Below, one piece after another: positions 17,401 to 25,773 of a stretch of DNA of 64,000 bases. Below the pieces are notes generated by a model that was not told where the DNA came from, did no database searches, and was given only the letters and a program-made list of their open reading frames with translations. Numbering within the stretch: position 1 is the first letter of the stretch; every line of letters begins with the position of its first letter. Origin of the DNA: SZAS-103 sp036496805 (GTDB taxonomy: Bacteria > Pseudomonadota > Gammaproteobacteria > Xanthomonadales > Xanthomonadaceae); NCBI GenBank assembly GCA_036496805.1, contig DASXKN010000029.1, positions 375,144 through 439,143 of the forward strand, read 5' to 3'. The translations under genes and the position numbers were made by a program.

Positions 17401-17446
17401 GAAGCTCGATGCCTTGGGTGCTCCGGTGTCCGTTGTGAAGCACTGA
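14414..17446 (+). CDS. Transmembrane Ser/Thr protein kinase with C-terminal TPR sensor
   Basis: A 1010-residue Hanks-type kinase. The glycine loop is LGHGGMGVVF with lysine K120 (ALKVVK), catalytic HRDLKPTN (D213), DFG (234-236) and the APE-like YMSPEQAA. A transmembrane helix spans about 411-433 (FAAGSMVAVALLVGIVAFAW). The rest is periplasmic if the kinase is cytoplasmic. It holds about ten 42-residue kinesin-light-chain-type TPRs, each with a core such as EAEPYLREALAKRRRILGED. This kinase-TM-TPR architecture is common in Xanthomonadales and myxobacteria. The start is the ATG after a conserved RNA-polymerase-sigma-like N-terminal helix region (WRRLGELFEQAIDLDAAGRA). The signal and targets are unknown. 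Confidence 0.93.
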   Translation: MSDHIHTTQWRRLGELFEQAIDLDAAGRAELLLSVEREDAELGQVLASLLDADARHHGQTAAHRERVLQDSFHAIYGEDLTVGDRVGQYVLRESLGHGGMGVVFRAERADGQVRQDVALKVVKLGMDTREVIARFEVERQALALMEHPHIARMLDAGTTDSGRPYFVMELVKGEPIWRYCIVNGLTIDQRLRLFEQVCAAVQHAHTKGIIHRDLKPTNVLVSTQEGQPFAKVIDFGIAKATSGRLTEKTLMTQQFLMMGTPLYMSPEQAAGSADIDTRSDIYALGAILYELLTNTTPIDSDSLQDAAHEEVQRIIREVDPPRPSARLSQSTTTRPGTVTEQGVDVRALAKAVRGELDWIVMKALEKDRSRRYETASALAMDVRRYLEGEAVQAAPPGAAYRLRKWIRRNRATFAAGSMVAVALLVGIVAFAWQARIAQQQARLARQRAHEVEQVATFEGDMLRQVDPNKAGRDLVDDLKSKLAAALVKAGVPEKERSAQAAAFAGLLRWVNATDTAVGVIDRTTMKPAIAAIDQRFKDQPVVAARLRQVLADRYVQMGLYDAAMPLMKSALATRRRVLGEEDRETLQSLGNIGALAESMENQKEAEPYLREALAKRRRILGEDDPDTVESMGDLGQHLTTEGQLKEAEPLLRQALATSRRVNGQGSAETVELIASMGYVLNEEGRMAEAERYLREAIAKNDRAVGGDPAKRLDLIDNMGWTLWQQGKIAEAEAFQRGSLERSRRSVGEDHPLTVDKVYSLAGILMAEGKLGEAEGYMRESLEKRRRIFGEGHPFALMTRVRLGTLLDEEGKPGEAEASLRMALDGCRRAFGDHAGPTVYTIAVLGGFLRDNGRMVEAESYLRKALDDSRRAFGSDSEVTLYAMAQMGQMLVAQGKFAEAEKLLAPLEARARGAVFNGDMESMTPAMTSLGMARTGLGEFAAAETDLLEAQPRLTVDLGPKARVTRRCTQALGDLYAAWNAAHPGEGHDTQSAAWKRKLDALGAPVSVVKH

Positions 17447-17538
17447 GGAACGCGCCACCGGGCTGAGGGAGTCGGCGCGCCCGGTTGGCAGCAGATGGGA
17501 TAGGGTGTGGCCGTTCGCTCCAGCAGCCGGGAGAAGCC

Positions 17539-18840
17539 GTGTCGAGGACGTTTCTGGTCGTTGCCTTGTGCGTGATGACGGGGCTTGCGCCGGTGTGCGG
17601 CGCTGGCGCCGTGTCGCCAACAGCTCCGATGGCCGTCATGGCGACGGCTTCCTCCGCCGCCGCCGCCGCTGCGAGAGCGTCCGCATCGCCGCCGCGCGCC
17701 CGCGACCTCGGCATCCCGTTCGAGGGCACGCCCGGTCCGCTCAACGCGATCACCGACGTGCAGGGCGTCGCCGTCGGCCAGGTCACCCTGATCGAAGACC
17801 TCAAGGATGGCCACAAGGTCCGCACCGGCGTCACCGCGATCCTGCCGCGTGGCCATGACACCTGGGACCTGCCGGTCTTCGCCGGCTGGTTCTCGCAAAA
17901 CGGCAACGGCGAGATGACCGGCACCCACTGGATCGACGAGGGCGGCGAGCTCGAAGGGCCGGTGATGCTGACCAACACCCACAGCGTCGGTCTCGTGCGC
18001 GACGCCGTCATCGCCGAGCGGGTGAAGGCCGGCCATCCGGATGCGACCGGCTACTGGTGGTCGCTGCCGGTCGTCGCCGAAACCTGGGATGGCGACCTCA
18101 ACGACGCCAATGGCTTCCACGTCAGGCCCGAACACGTCGCCAAGGCATTGACCGATGCGAACGGCGGCCCGGTCGCCGAAGGCAATGTCGGCGGCGGTAC
18201 CGGCATGATCTGCCACGAGTTCAAGTGCGGCATCGGCACGTCGTCGCGAAAGGTCAACGAATCCGGCCACGACTACACCGTCGGCGTGCTGGTGCAGGCC
18301 AACTACGGCGTGCGCGATCCGCTGCGCATCGCCGGCGTGCCGGTCGGGCAGTACCTGCGCGACGACCGCGTGTTCACCGATCCGAAGCTGTGGGGCAGCG
18401 GGACTGCCGCCGCGCCCACGCGCGCACGATTGCCGGACGGCATCGCCCACGAAACCGGCTCGATCATCGTCGTGGTCGCCACCGACGCACCGCTGCTGCC
18501 GCACCAGCTCAAGCGCGTGGCGCGCCGCGCGACGCTCGCGCTGGGACGGATGGGCAGCTATTCGGGCAACGGTTCGGGCGACCTGTTCGTCGCGTTCTCC
18601 ACCGCCAACCGCGATGCGATGAACGACAAGGCGCAGCAGTCCGCCACCTTCGTCGGCAACGACCACATCGACCCGGTGTTCGAGGCCACCGTGCAGGCGA
18701 CCGAGGAAGCCATCGTCAACGCGATGATCGCCGCGAAGGACATGCAGGGCGACAGCGGGCACTACGCGAAGGCGATCCCGCACGACCGTCTCGTCGCATT
18801 GCTGAAGCAATTCAACCGCTGGCAGCCGCCATCGAAGTGA
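17539..18840 (+). CDS. Exported P1-family (DmpA/S58) aminopeptidase
   Basis: A 433-residue member of the DmpA / L-aminopeptidase-D-esterase family, Ntn-hydrolase-like enzymes that cleave themselves before a catalytic Ser. The probable processing site is in KCGIGTSSRKV, within the family's GNVGGGTGM...GIGTSSR region. RARDLGIPFEGTPGPLNAIT near the N-terminus is the family's opening signature. The GTG start after GGGAG gives a signal peptide (RTFLVVALCVMTGLAPVCGA), followed by an Ala-rich linker. Export is expected, which places the activity in the periplasm or outside, where it would trim peptides or D-/beta-amino acid amides. An ATG 18 codons upstream is a less likely start because it would bury the signal sequence. 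Confidence 0.9.
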   Translation: MSRTFLVVALCVMTGLAPVCGAGAVSPTAPMAVMATASSAAAAAARASASPPRARDLGIPFEGTPGPLNAITDVQGVAVGQVTLIEDLKDGHKVRTGVTAILPRGHDTWDLPVFAGWFSQNGNGEMTGTHWIDEGGELEGPVMLTNTHSVGLVRDAVIAERVKAGHPDATGYWWSLPVVAETWDGDLNDANGFHVRPEHVAKALTDANGGPVAEGNVGGGTGMICHEFKCGIGTSSRKVNESGHDYTVGVLVQANYGVRDPLRIAGVPVGQYLRDDRVFTDPKLWGSGTAAAPTRARLPDGIAHETGSIIVVVATDAPLLPHQLKRVARRATLALGRMGSYSGNGSGDLFVAFSTANRDAMNDKAQQSATFVGNDHIDPVFEATVQATEEAIVNAMIAAKDMQGDSGHYAKAIPHDRLVALLKQFNRWQPPSK

Positions 18841-19082
18841 ACCGCGCGGCGACCGGGGCCGGACGAGCGGAATTCCGTGATTCGCGTCACGTTTCCGGCG
18901 GCGATGCCATGCGGGAATCACCTTGTCCGCGCCGGAACGACGCTTCCTTCCCTCGCATCCTCGATGCGGAGCCGGTCGCCCTCTTGAGGCGCGATGTTTC
19001 GGGCGTCTTCGCGACACCATCGCGCCCGGTGTTGGGTTAGGCTTCGGATACGGCGACGACGAGACGGCGACGACACGACGAC

Positions 19083-20333
19083 ATGGAAGCCACGCCTTAC
19101 GAAACGAGGATCGCGATCGCCGGGCTGGATCTGAAGATGTACGTTTCGCGCCTGGACCGGCCGTGGATCGAGAGCCCGTTCCTGCTCGAAGGCCTGCTGG
19201 TGGAGACCCAGGAGGACCTCGAGAAGCTGCAGAAGCTGTGCCGCCACGTCTACATCGACGTCACCCGCGGCGCCAGCCCCGACAGGCGCTACGTCGAGCC
19301 CGAAGAGCCCGTGGCGGCGGAGAAGTCCGTTCCGTTCGCCGCCGAATTCGCCGCGCTGAACACCACGACCTGGCAGATCGCGACCCGCGTCGAGGTCGAG
19401 CTCCCGGTCGCTGCGAAGGCGCAGCACCACCTCGAGCGCGGCATCGAGCAGATGATGACCGACCTGCACGATGGTCGCGAGCTCGACCTGCTCAGCGTCC
19501 GCGAGGGCGTGGGCGCGATGATCGACTCGGTCACCCGCAACCCCTCGGCCTTCACCTGGCTCAAGGCGATCCGCAAGAAGAGCAGCTACACCTACCAGCA
19601 CGCGCTGGGCAGCTCGGTGTGGGCGGCGAGCTTCGGCCGCCACCTCGGCCTGAACCGCCAGGAGATCGACGACCTGGCCTTCGCGGGCCTGATGTTCGAC
19701 GTGGGCAAGGCCAGCCTGTCGGTCGAGCTGCTCGACAAGACCGGGTCCTACGACGACGAGGACTGGCGGCAGATGCGCGCGCACGTGCAGGCGGGCGTCG
19801 AGATCCTCGAACGCACGCCCGGGGTATCCCAACGCACCATCCAGGCGGTCGCCACCCACCACGAGCGCCACGACGGATCCGGTTATCCGCGTGGCCTGCG
19901 CGGCGCGCAGATCCCGATCTTCGGCCGCCTCATCGGCCTGATCGACAGCTACGATGCGATGACCAGCGCGCGCCCGTATGCACCGGGCCGCACCGCGCAC
20001 CAGGCGGTGATGGAGCTGTACAACGTGCGCGACATCCTGTTCCAGTCCGACCTCGTCGAGCAGTTCATCCAGACCTGCGGCGTGTACCCGCCCGGTTCGC
20101 TGGTGGAACTGTCCGACGGCCGCGTGGGCGTGGTGACCGCCGTGCACGACCTCAAGCGCCTGCGCCCGAACGTCATGCTGCTGCTCGACGCGATCAAGCA
20201 GCCGCTGCCCGAATTCGTCGCGGTCGACCTGAGCCAGGTCGCGAACGACGACAAGGGCAAGCCGCTCACCATCCGGCGCGGGCTGCCCGAGCGCGCGTTC
20301 GGCATCGATCCGGCCGAACTGTTCATCAACTGA
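19083..20333 (+). CDS. HD-GYP domain protein with DUF3391 N-terminus and altered HD motif
   Basis: A 416-residue cytoplasmic protein. The N-terminal part (about 1-130) resembles DUF3391, which precedes HD-GYP domains. The HD-GYP domain (about 155-330) has the second motif intact: HHERHDGSGYP, GLRGAQIPIFGR and YDAMTSARPY. The first motif, normally HDIGK, is FDVGK here (LMFDVGKASLS), so a metal-binding histidine is missing. HD-GYP proteins hydrolyse cyclic di-GMP to GMP; this one may be weakened, use a different metal set, or act as a c-di-GMP effector. The GGDEF-EAL gene begins 9 bases after its stop, so the two form a second-messenger operon. Confidence 0.9.
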   Translation: MEATPYETRIAIAGLDLKMYVSRLDRPWIESPFLLEGLLVETQEDLEKLQKLCRHVYIDVTRGASPDRRYVEPEEPVAAEKSVPFAAEFAALNTTTWQIATRVEVELPVAAKAQHHLERGIEQMMTDLHDGRELDLLSVREGVGAMIDSVTRNPSAFTWLKAIRKKSSYTYQHALGSSVWAASFGRHLGLNRQEIDDLAFAGLMFDVGKASLSVELLDKTGSYDDEDWRQMRAHVQAGVEILERTPGVSQRTIQAVATHHERHDGSGYPRGLRGAQIPIFGRLIGLIDSYDAMTSARPYAPGRTAHQAVMELYNVRDILFQSDLVEQFIQTCGVYPPGSLVELSDGRVGVVTAVHDLKRLRPNVMLLLDAIKQPLPEFVAVDLSQVANDDKGKPLTIRRGLPERAFGIDPAELFIN

Positions 20334-20342
20334 CCCTGCCGC

Positions 20343-21629
20343 ATGGACCTCCGCGACGAGCTCACCGACCTGCCCAACCGGCGCACGTTCGTCGAGCTGC
20401 TCGAGGGCCACATCCACGAGTGCGCGGGGAACAACGCCTCGCTCGGCCTGCTGGTCGTGGACATCGACCGCTTCACCCAGATCAACGTCACCTTCGGCTA
20501 CCCCTTCGGCGACCTCCTGCTGCGCCACCTGGCCGCGCAGCTCGGCGCGGTGGCGCGCCCGCAGGACCGCGTCGCGCGCATCGGCGACAACCGTTTCGCA
20601 TTGATCCTGCCGCGCCTGTTCAACCGCGGCCATGGCGAGCTGGCCGCGCAGAAGGCGCTGCGCCTGCTCGAGGCGCCGTTCGAACACGACGGCGTGCGCC
20701 TGCGCCTGGCGGTGACCATCGGCGCCGCGCTGTGCCCGCAGCACGCCGCGCACGCCGAACAACTGCTCGGCAAGGCCGAGCTGGCGCTGGCGATGGCGCG
20801 CCAGGAGGACCGTCGCTACCGTTTCGCGCCCGACAGCGCCGGCGCCGGCACGCTGTCCGACCAGTGGGACCTCGAGCTGGAGCTGTCCAACGCGATCGAC
20901 CGCGGCGAGCTGAGCATGCATTACCAGCCGCAGGTGCGGATCGCCGACCGCCGCGTCGTCGGCGTCGAGGCGCTGATGCGCTGGAACAGCCACAGTCGCG
21001 GCACGGTGCCGCCCGACGTGTTCATCCCGCTCGCCGAACGCACCGGCCACATCCGCAAGTTGACGCTGTGGGCGATGCAGACCGTGCTCCGCCAGGCCTC
21101 GCAGTGGCGCCACGACTGGGGCCCGCTGACGGCGTCGGTGAACATGCCCAGCGAGCTGGTCGCGCACTCGGACCTGCCCGACCTCCTGCAGAACGCGCTG
21201 CAGTTGTTCGGCAGCGACGCCGTGCGGCCGATGATCGAGATCACCGAGCGCTCGCTGATGGGCGGCGACCGCGCGCTCGATCAGTTGCAGCGCATCCGCG
21301 AGCTGGGCGTGCGCATCTCGATCGACGACTTCGGCACCGGCTATTCCTGCCTGGCCTACTTCCACAAGATCCCCGCCACCGAACTGAAGATCGACAAGTC
21401 CTTCGTCTCGCGCCTGCTCATCGACACGGCCAGCGCCGACATCACCACGCTGATCATCGACCTCGCCCACAAGTTCGGACTCGACGTCGTCGCCGAAGGC
21501 GCGGAGGACCAGGCCACGCTCGACAAGCTCAGCGCCGGCGGCTGCGACATCGTGCAGGGTTACGTTTTCGCGAGGCCGATGCCGGCGGACGAATGCGAAA
21601 AATGGCTGCAGGAGTTCGGGAAAGGGTAA
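20343..21629 (+). CDS. Degenerate GGDEF plus intact EAL c-di-GMP phosphodiesterase
   Basis: A 428-residue protein with a GGDEF domain (about 1-160) and an EAL domain (about 180-425). The GGDEF signature is replaced by RIGDNRFAL, so cyclase activity is not expected. The EAL domain retains its catalytic residues: GVEALMRW, SVNMPSEL, MIEITERSL, ISIDDFGTGYS, ELKIDKSFV, VVAEGAED and QGYVFARPM. It should hydrolyse c-di-GMP to pGpG, with the degenerate GGDEF possibly serving as a GTP-binding or regulatory module. There is no sensor or membrane segment. It is cotranscribed with the preceding HD-GYP gene, which may supply the second hydrolysis step or sensing. Confidence 0.92.
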   Translation: MDLRDELTDLPNRRTFVELLEGHIHECAGNNASLGLLVVDIDRFTQINVTFGYPFGDLLLRHLAAQLGAVARPQDRVARIGDNRFALILPRLFNRGHGELAAQKALRLLEAPFEHDGVRLRLAVTIGAALCPQHAAHAEQLLGKAELALAMARQEDRRYRFAPDSAGAGTLSDQWDLELELSNAIDRGELSMHYQPQVRIADRRVVGVEALMRWNSHSRGTVPPDVFIPLAERTGHIRKLTLWAMQTVLRQASQWRHDWGPLTASVNMPSELVAHSDLPDLLQNALQLFGSDAVRPMIEITERSLMGGDRALDQLQRIRELGVRISIDDFGTGYSCLAYFHKIPATELKIDKSFVSRLLIDTASADITTLIIDLAHKFGLDVVAEGAEDQATLDKLSAGGCDIVQGYVFARPMPADECEKWLQEFGKG

Positions 21630-21823
21630 GGCGGGCAAGGCAATCCGCCGGACCCGCCTGCCCGATGGTGGTCCTTCCGCGCGCGCTTCCGCAAGTCCGC
21701 AGCCATCTTCAGGCTTGCTGCCACCGTGGCGGCATGCGATTCCCGGCAACGCAGCGTTCCGGCAGCAGTGGGCGTGTGCAGGCCCGGCGCGTGACATGCT
21801 CGATCCACTCAAGGAGGACATCC

Positions 21824-22876
21824 ATGAAGACGAATGCCTACGGCGCCCATGCCGCCGACCAGCCCTTCGTGCCGCTCGCCATCGATCGCCGCGCGGTCGG
21901 CCCGGGTGACGTGCAGATCGACATCGCGTACTGCGGGATCTGCCATTCCGACCTGCACACCGTGCGCTCGGAATGGAGCGGCACGCGCTATCCCTGCGTG
22001 CCCGGCCACGAAATCGTCGGCCACGTCAGCGCGGTCGGTGCGGAAGTGCAGGGCTACAAGGTCGGCGACACCGTCGGCGTCGGTTGCCTCGTCGGCAGCT
22101 GCCATCGCTGCAGCGCCTGCGACGCGGGCCTCGAACAGTATTGCGAGAACGGCTTCACCGGCACCTACAACGGCCGCACCGCCGATCCGCCGGGCCATAC
22201 GCTGGGCGGCTATTCGCAGCGCATCGTGGTCGACCAGCGTTTCGTGCTGAAGATCCGCCATCCCGAATCGCAGCTCGCCGCGGTCGCGCCGCTGCTGTGC
22301 GCGGGCATCACCACCTATTCGCCGCTGCGGCACTGGAAGGTCGGGCCGGGCAGCACGGTCGGCATCGTCGGCATCGGCGGGCTCGGCCACATGGGCATCA
22401 AGATCGCGCATGCGATGGGCGCGCACACGGTCGCGTTCACGACGTCCGAGGGCAAGCGCAGCGCGGCGCTCGAACTCGGCGCGGACGAGGTCGTGGTCTC
22501 GAAGGATGCCGAGGCGATGAAGAAGCAGGCGCGTCGCTTCGACTTCATCCTCGACACCGTGGCCGCGAGCCACGACCTCGACGCCTTCACCGCCCTGCTC
22601 AAGCGCGAGGGCACGCTGTGCCTGGTCGGCGTGCCCGAACATGCGCATCCCAGTCCGAACATCGGCCAGCTCATCTTCGGCCGTCGCGCGATCGCCGGCT
22701 CGCTGATCGGCGGCTTGCCGGAGACGCAGGAAATGCTCGATTTCTGCGCCGAGCGCGGCATCGTCTCCGACATCGAGATGATCCGCGCGCAGCAGATCGA
22801 CATGGCTTACGAACGCATGGTGCGCAGCGACGTGAAGTACCGCTTCGTGATCGACGTGGCGTCGATGGCGGGGTGA
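21824..22876 (+). CDS. Zinc-dependent alcohol dehydrogenase (YahK/CAD-like)
   Basis: A 350-residue medium-chain zinc dehydrogenase. Catalytic zinc ligands are in YCGICHSDLH and PCVPGHEIVGH. The structural zinc cysteines are in GSCHRCSACDAGLEQYC. The NADP(H)-binding motif is VGIVGIGGLGHMGIKIA, followed by FTTSEGK, the serine-containing loop typical of NADP-preferring YahK / cinnamyl-alcohol-dehydrogenase relatives. Enzymes of this group reduce a wide range of aldehydes. AAGGAGGACATCC before the ATG is a strong ribosome-binding site. It sits alone, 194 bases after the EAL gene. Confidence 0.93.
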   Translation: MKTNAYGAHAADQPFVPLAIDRRAVGPGDVQIDIAYCGICHSDLHTVRSEWSGTRYPCVPGHEIVGHVSAVGAEVQGYKVGDTVGVGCLVGSCHRCSACDAGLEQYCENGFTGTYNGRTADPPGHTLGGYSQRIVVDQRFVLKIRHPESQLAAVAPLLCAGITTYSPLRHWKVGPGSTVGIVGIGGLGHMGIKIAHAMGAHTVAFTTSEGKRSAALELGADEVVVSKDAEAMKKQARRFDFILDTVAASHDLDAFTALLKREGTLCLVGVPEHAHPSPNIGQLIFGRRAIAGSLIGGLPETQEMLDFCAERGIVSDIEMIRAQQIDMAYERMVRSDVKYRFVIDVASMAG

Positions 22877-22930
22877 GTTGCCCGGCGTTTTCCCCGTCCG
22901 CGGTGAGCGCTTTGGTCGTTCGCGATGGAT

Positions 22931-22977
22931 GTCTTCGCCGTTCGTCGTGAGCCTGTCGAACCACTGACGGCGAAGAC
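22931..22977. repeat. Single copy of the gttcgacaggctcaccacgaacgg repeat inside an 11-bp inverted repeat
   Basis: The arms gtcttcgccgt (22931-22941) and acggcgaagac (22967-22977) are perfect inverted copies. Between them lies one reverse-orientation copy of the unit that forms arrays at 52492-52684 and 63871-64000 (ttcgtcgtgagcctgtcgaacca). It lies in the spacer between the alcohol dehydrogenase and the DUF1203 gene. Confidence 0.7.
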
Positions 22978-23064
22978 GGACCCTACGGGTGTCATGTCCG
23001 AATCCGGCGAGCTTCGGCTTCGGGCCTGCGGCATCCTGGGTGCGTCCAAGCACCGGAGAACGCC

Positions 23065-23538
23065 ATGTCCAGCTTCCGCCTGGCCGGTATCGACCACGAA
23101 CCATTCGAACCGTTGTTCTCCCTCGACGACGCCCGACTGCGCGAACGCGGCGCAGTGCGTTGCGTCGCTACCGGGCAGCCGGGCTTCCCGTGCCGTGTCA
23201 GCCTCGAGGACGCGAAGGTCGGCGAAGAACTGCTCCTGCTGCCGTTCGTCCACCAGCCGGGCGCGTCGCCGTACCGCGCGTCCGGGCCGATCTTCGTGCG
23301 TCGCGGTGCGAAACGGCAGATATTGCCGGCGCGCGTCGTGCCTCCGCATATCGCTCGCCGCTTGATGTCGGTGCGCGCCTACGACGCAGCGCACATGATG
23401 ATCGACGCGACCGTGACCGAAAGTGCGGACGTGGCGTCGTCGCTCGACCGTTTCTTCGCGAATGCCGACACCGCCTACGTCCACCTGCACAACACCGGCC
23501 GTGGCTGCTTCTCGTGCACGGCGGAAAGGGTCGGGTGA
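23065..23538 (+). CDS. DUF1203 family protein
   Basis: A 157-residue protein matching DUF1203. It starts MSSFRLAGIDHEPFEPLFSL, with RGAVRCVATGQPGFPCRVSL, then GEELLLLPFVHQPGASPYRA and SGPIFVRRG, and ends TAYVHLHNTGRGCFSC. The start has GGAG eight bases upstream. The family has no assigned function; members are small, cytoplasmic and found mainly in proteobacteria. Monocistronic by position. Confidence 0.88.
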   Translation: MSSFRLAGIDHEPFEPLFSLDDARLRERGAVRCVATGQPGFPCRVSLEDAKVGEELLLLPFVHQPGASPYRASGPIFVRRGAKRQILPARVVPPHIARRLMSVRAYDAAHMMIDATVTESADVASSLDRFFANADTAYVHLHNTGRGCFSCTAERVG

Positions 23539-23688
23539 AGCCCGCTGCACGAACAGATCGTGGCCGTCAGCGGAACGGGGGCTGGTGTGCAGGCCATGCC
23601 GCGACATCCACACCCGTCGGTCGCAAGGGCCGTTCCGGAACGCATGCGCGACTGGCCAGGGATCACCTGCGCGCGGGCACACGCCCGA

Positions 23689-25773
23689 TCACTCCGGCTG
23701 CCGCGACTCCGCTTTCAGGAACCGGCCGTACCAGTCGAGATTGCGCTGCAGCCGGTCGCGCAGGTAGCTCGGCACCGTCAGGCCGTGGTGCTGCCCCGGA
23801 TACTCCACAAGCTGCGAAGGCACGCCCAGCGACTTCAGCGCCTGGTACATCTGCTCGGCGCCGTGGCAGGGCACGTTGAAGTCGTTGCCTGCGCACTGGT
23901 ACATGGTCGGGGTGACGATGCGGTCGGCATGCAGGAAGGGGTAACTGACGCGGTCCCAGATCGTGCGGTCCTTCCACGGCAGGCCGAGTTCGAGTTCGTA
24001 TTCGCGCACGTATTCGTCGCCACCGTACATGCCGATGAAGTTGGCGGCGCCGGCGCCGCTGACCGCGGCCTTGAAGCGGGTGTCGCTCGCGATCAGGTAG
24101 TCGGTGAGGATGCCGCCGTAGCTCCAGCCGCCGACTCCGATGCGTGCCGGATCGACGATGCCCATCGCGACGGCGTGGTCGATGCCGGCGAGCACGTCCT
24201 CGACGTCCTTGTGGCCCCAGTCGGCCCGGATCGCTTTCGCGAAATCGAAGCCGCGCCCCGAACTGCCGCGCGGGTTCACCGCGAGCACCGCGTAACCGTG
24301 CGCTGCGTAGGCCTGCCAGTCGGGCATGAATTCGCGGCTGTACTGGTACACCGGGCCGCCGTGCACGCGCACGATCGTCGGATAGCGTACGCCGGGCTTC
24401 CAGCCGACCGGCTTCACCAGCAGGCCGTCGATCGCGGTGCCGTCCTTGCTGGCGTAGTGGATGGCCTCGACGTCGGCCAGGTGCTTGTCGCTCAGGAAAG
24501 CGTTGTGGTCGCCGAGCGGGCGCAGCGTATCGCTTTCGACCGCCGATATTTCGTAAGGATGACGGTCGTCGCCGCCGAGCACGGCGACGCGATCGTTCGC
24601 GGAAACGTCGAGGTCGAAGTCGAAGCGGTCGCCATGGTCGAGCTCGGTAAGCTTGCCATCGGCGAGATCGATGCGCGCGAGGTGGGTGACCAGGCTCTGC
24701 TCGACCAGGGCATAGACGCTGCGGCCGTCGTGCGACCAGCGCGGCTTGTAGAAGCAGCGGTCGATCGGCGCGGGGATCGTCTCCTTGCCCGTCGCGACGT
24801 CGACGATGCCGAGCACCCACGGCGCGTAGTCGAGCCAGTGCGCGTAGTCGCTGCGCGGGTAGGCGATGCGGGTGCCGTCGGGACTCCAGGCCGGGCGCGT
24901 TTCCCAGTCGGGGTTGTCGGATGTGTGGTCGGGCGAGGTGATGCGGCGATCCTGCGCGCCCGGCCTCGCGGCGATGACGTGGATCTCGAAGTTCATCGCG
25001 CGGTCGGCGTCGGGCTCGCGCTTGCTGGTGAAGGCGATCTGCCGGCCGTCGGGCGAAAACGCCGGCAACACTTCGTCGTGCGTGCCGGGCGTGAGCAGGG
25101 TGGCGGCGCCGGTGGCGACGTCGACGAGATACAGGTGCTTGCGACGCGCGCCGAGCAAGCCGTCGGCGTCGTCCTTGAACAGGTAGCGGTCGGTGACCAG
25201 CGGCGGGGGATTCTTCGGCTTCGTCGTGCCCGGCGGCAGCCCGGGATCGTAGGCGATCACGGCGAGCAACTTGCCGTCGGAGGAGTAGGCGTAGTCCTCG
25301 ACGCCGTCGGGCATGTGCGTGACCTGGCGCGGTGGTCCGCCGTTCGCTGGCATCAGCCAGACCTGCGTCCTGGCGTCGTCATCGGATGAGTCGCCGCTCG
25401 GCTTGGCATCGCCGGATGCCGCCTTGCCGGATGCGTCGGCGCTGCGCGGATCGATCTTGCGATCGGACAGGAAGGCGAGCCATTTCCCGTCGCCGGACCA
25501 TTGCGGCCGCCACTCGCTGCTGTCGGGCGTCCCGGTGAGGCGCACGCGAGCGCTGCCGTCCCAGCGCACGCGCCAGAGGTCGGATTGCTGCTGGTCGGCA
25601 TCGGTGTTCGCGGTGGTGACGGTGTAGGCGATGGCCTGGCCGTCGGGCGAAAAGACCGGCTCGGTGACGTCGGCGAGGCGGTCGAGGTCGGCGACGTCGA
25701 AGAGGTTGGATGGCGGCGCAGCAGGTGCGTCGACAGCGGCCAGCAGGAACAGCAGCAGGGCGGGGCGGATCAT
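23689..25773 (-). CDS. Exported S9 family peptidase (acylaminoacyl-peptidase / DPP-like)
   Basis: A 694-residue prolyl-oligopeptidase-family enzyme. A signal peptide (residues 1-19) is followed by a TolB/PD40-type propeller (about 30-420, repeated PxFSPDGxxIAY motifs). The alpha/beta hydrolase domain has nucleophile S551 (GGWSYGG), acid D631 (AGNDFNVP) and histidine H662/H663 (GQHHGL). It removes short peptides or acyl-amino acids, probably in the periplasm. An Asp/Ser/Ala-rich insertion at about 108-135 is low complexity. Its ATG overlaps the stop of the TolB/metallohydrolase gene upstream (25770-25773), so both are made from one transcript. Confidence 0.93.
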   Translation of the reverse strand: MIRPALLLFLLAAVDAPAAPPSNLFDVADLDRLADVTEPVFSPDGQAIAYTVTTANTDADQQQSDLWRVRWDGSARVRLTGTPDSSEWRPQWSGDGKWLAFLSDRKIDPRSADASGKAASGDAKPSGDSSDDDARTQVWLMPANGGPPRQVTHMPDGVEDYAYSSDGKLLAVIAYDPGLPPGTTKPKNPPPLVTDRYLFKDDADGLLGARRKHLYLVDVATGAATLLTPGTHDEVLPAFSPDGRQIAFTSKREPDADRAMNFEIHVIAARPGAQDRRITSPDHTSDNPDWETRPAWSPDGTRIAYPRSDYAHWLDYAPWVLGIVDVATGKETIPAPIDRCFYKPRWSHDGRSVYALVEQSLVTHLARIDLADGKLTELDHGDRFDFDLDVSANDRVAVLGGDDRHPYEISAVESDTLRPLGDHNAFLSDKHLADVEAIHYASKDGTAIDGLLVKPVGWKPGVRYPTIVRVHGGPVYQYSREFMPDWQAYAAHGYAVLAVNPRGSSGRGFDFAKAIRADWGHKDVEDVLAGIDHAVAMGIVDPARIGVGGWSYGGILTDYLIASDTRFKAAVSGAGAANFIGMYGGDEYVREYELELGLPWKDRTIWDRVSYPFLHADRIVTPTMYQCAGNDFNVPCHGAEQMYQALKSLGVPSQLVEYPGQHHGLTVPSYLRDRLQRNLDWYGRFLKAESRQPE

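Noticed and set aside
18918..21821. 967-codon minus-strand frame opposite the HD-GYP and EAL genes
   Set aside because: Shadow of two well-defined plus-strand genes; no domain recognised.
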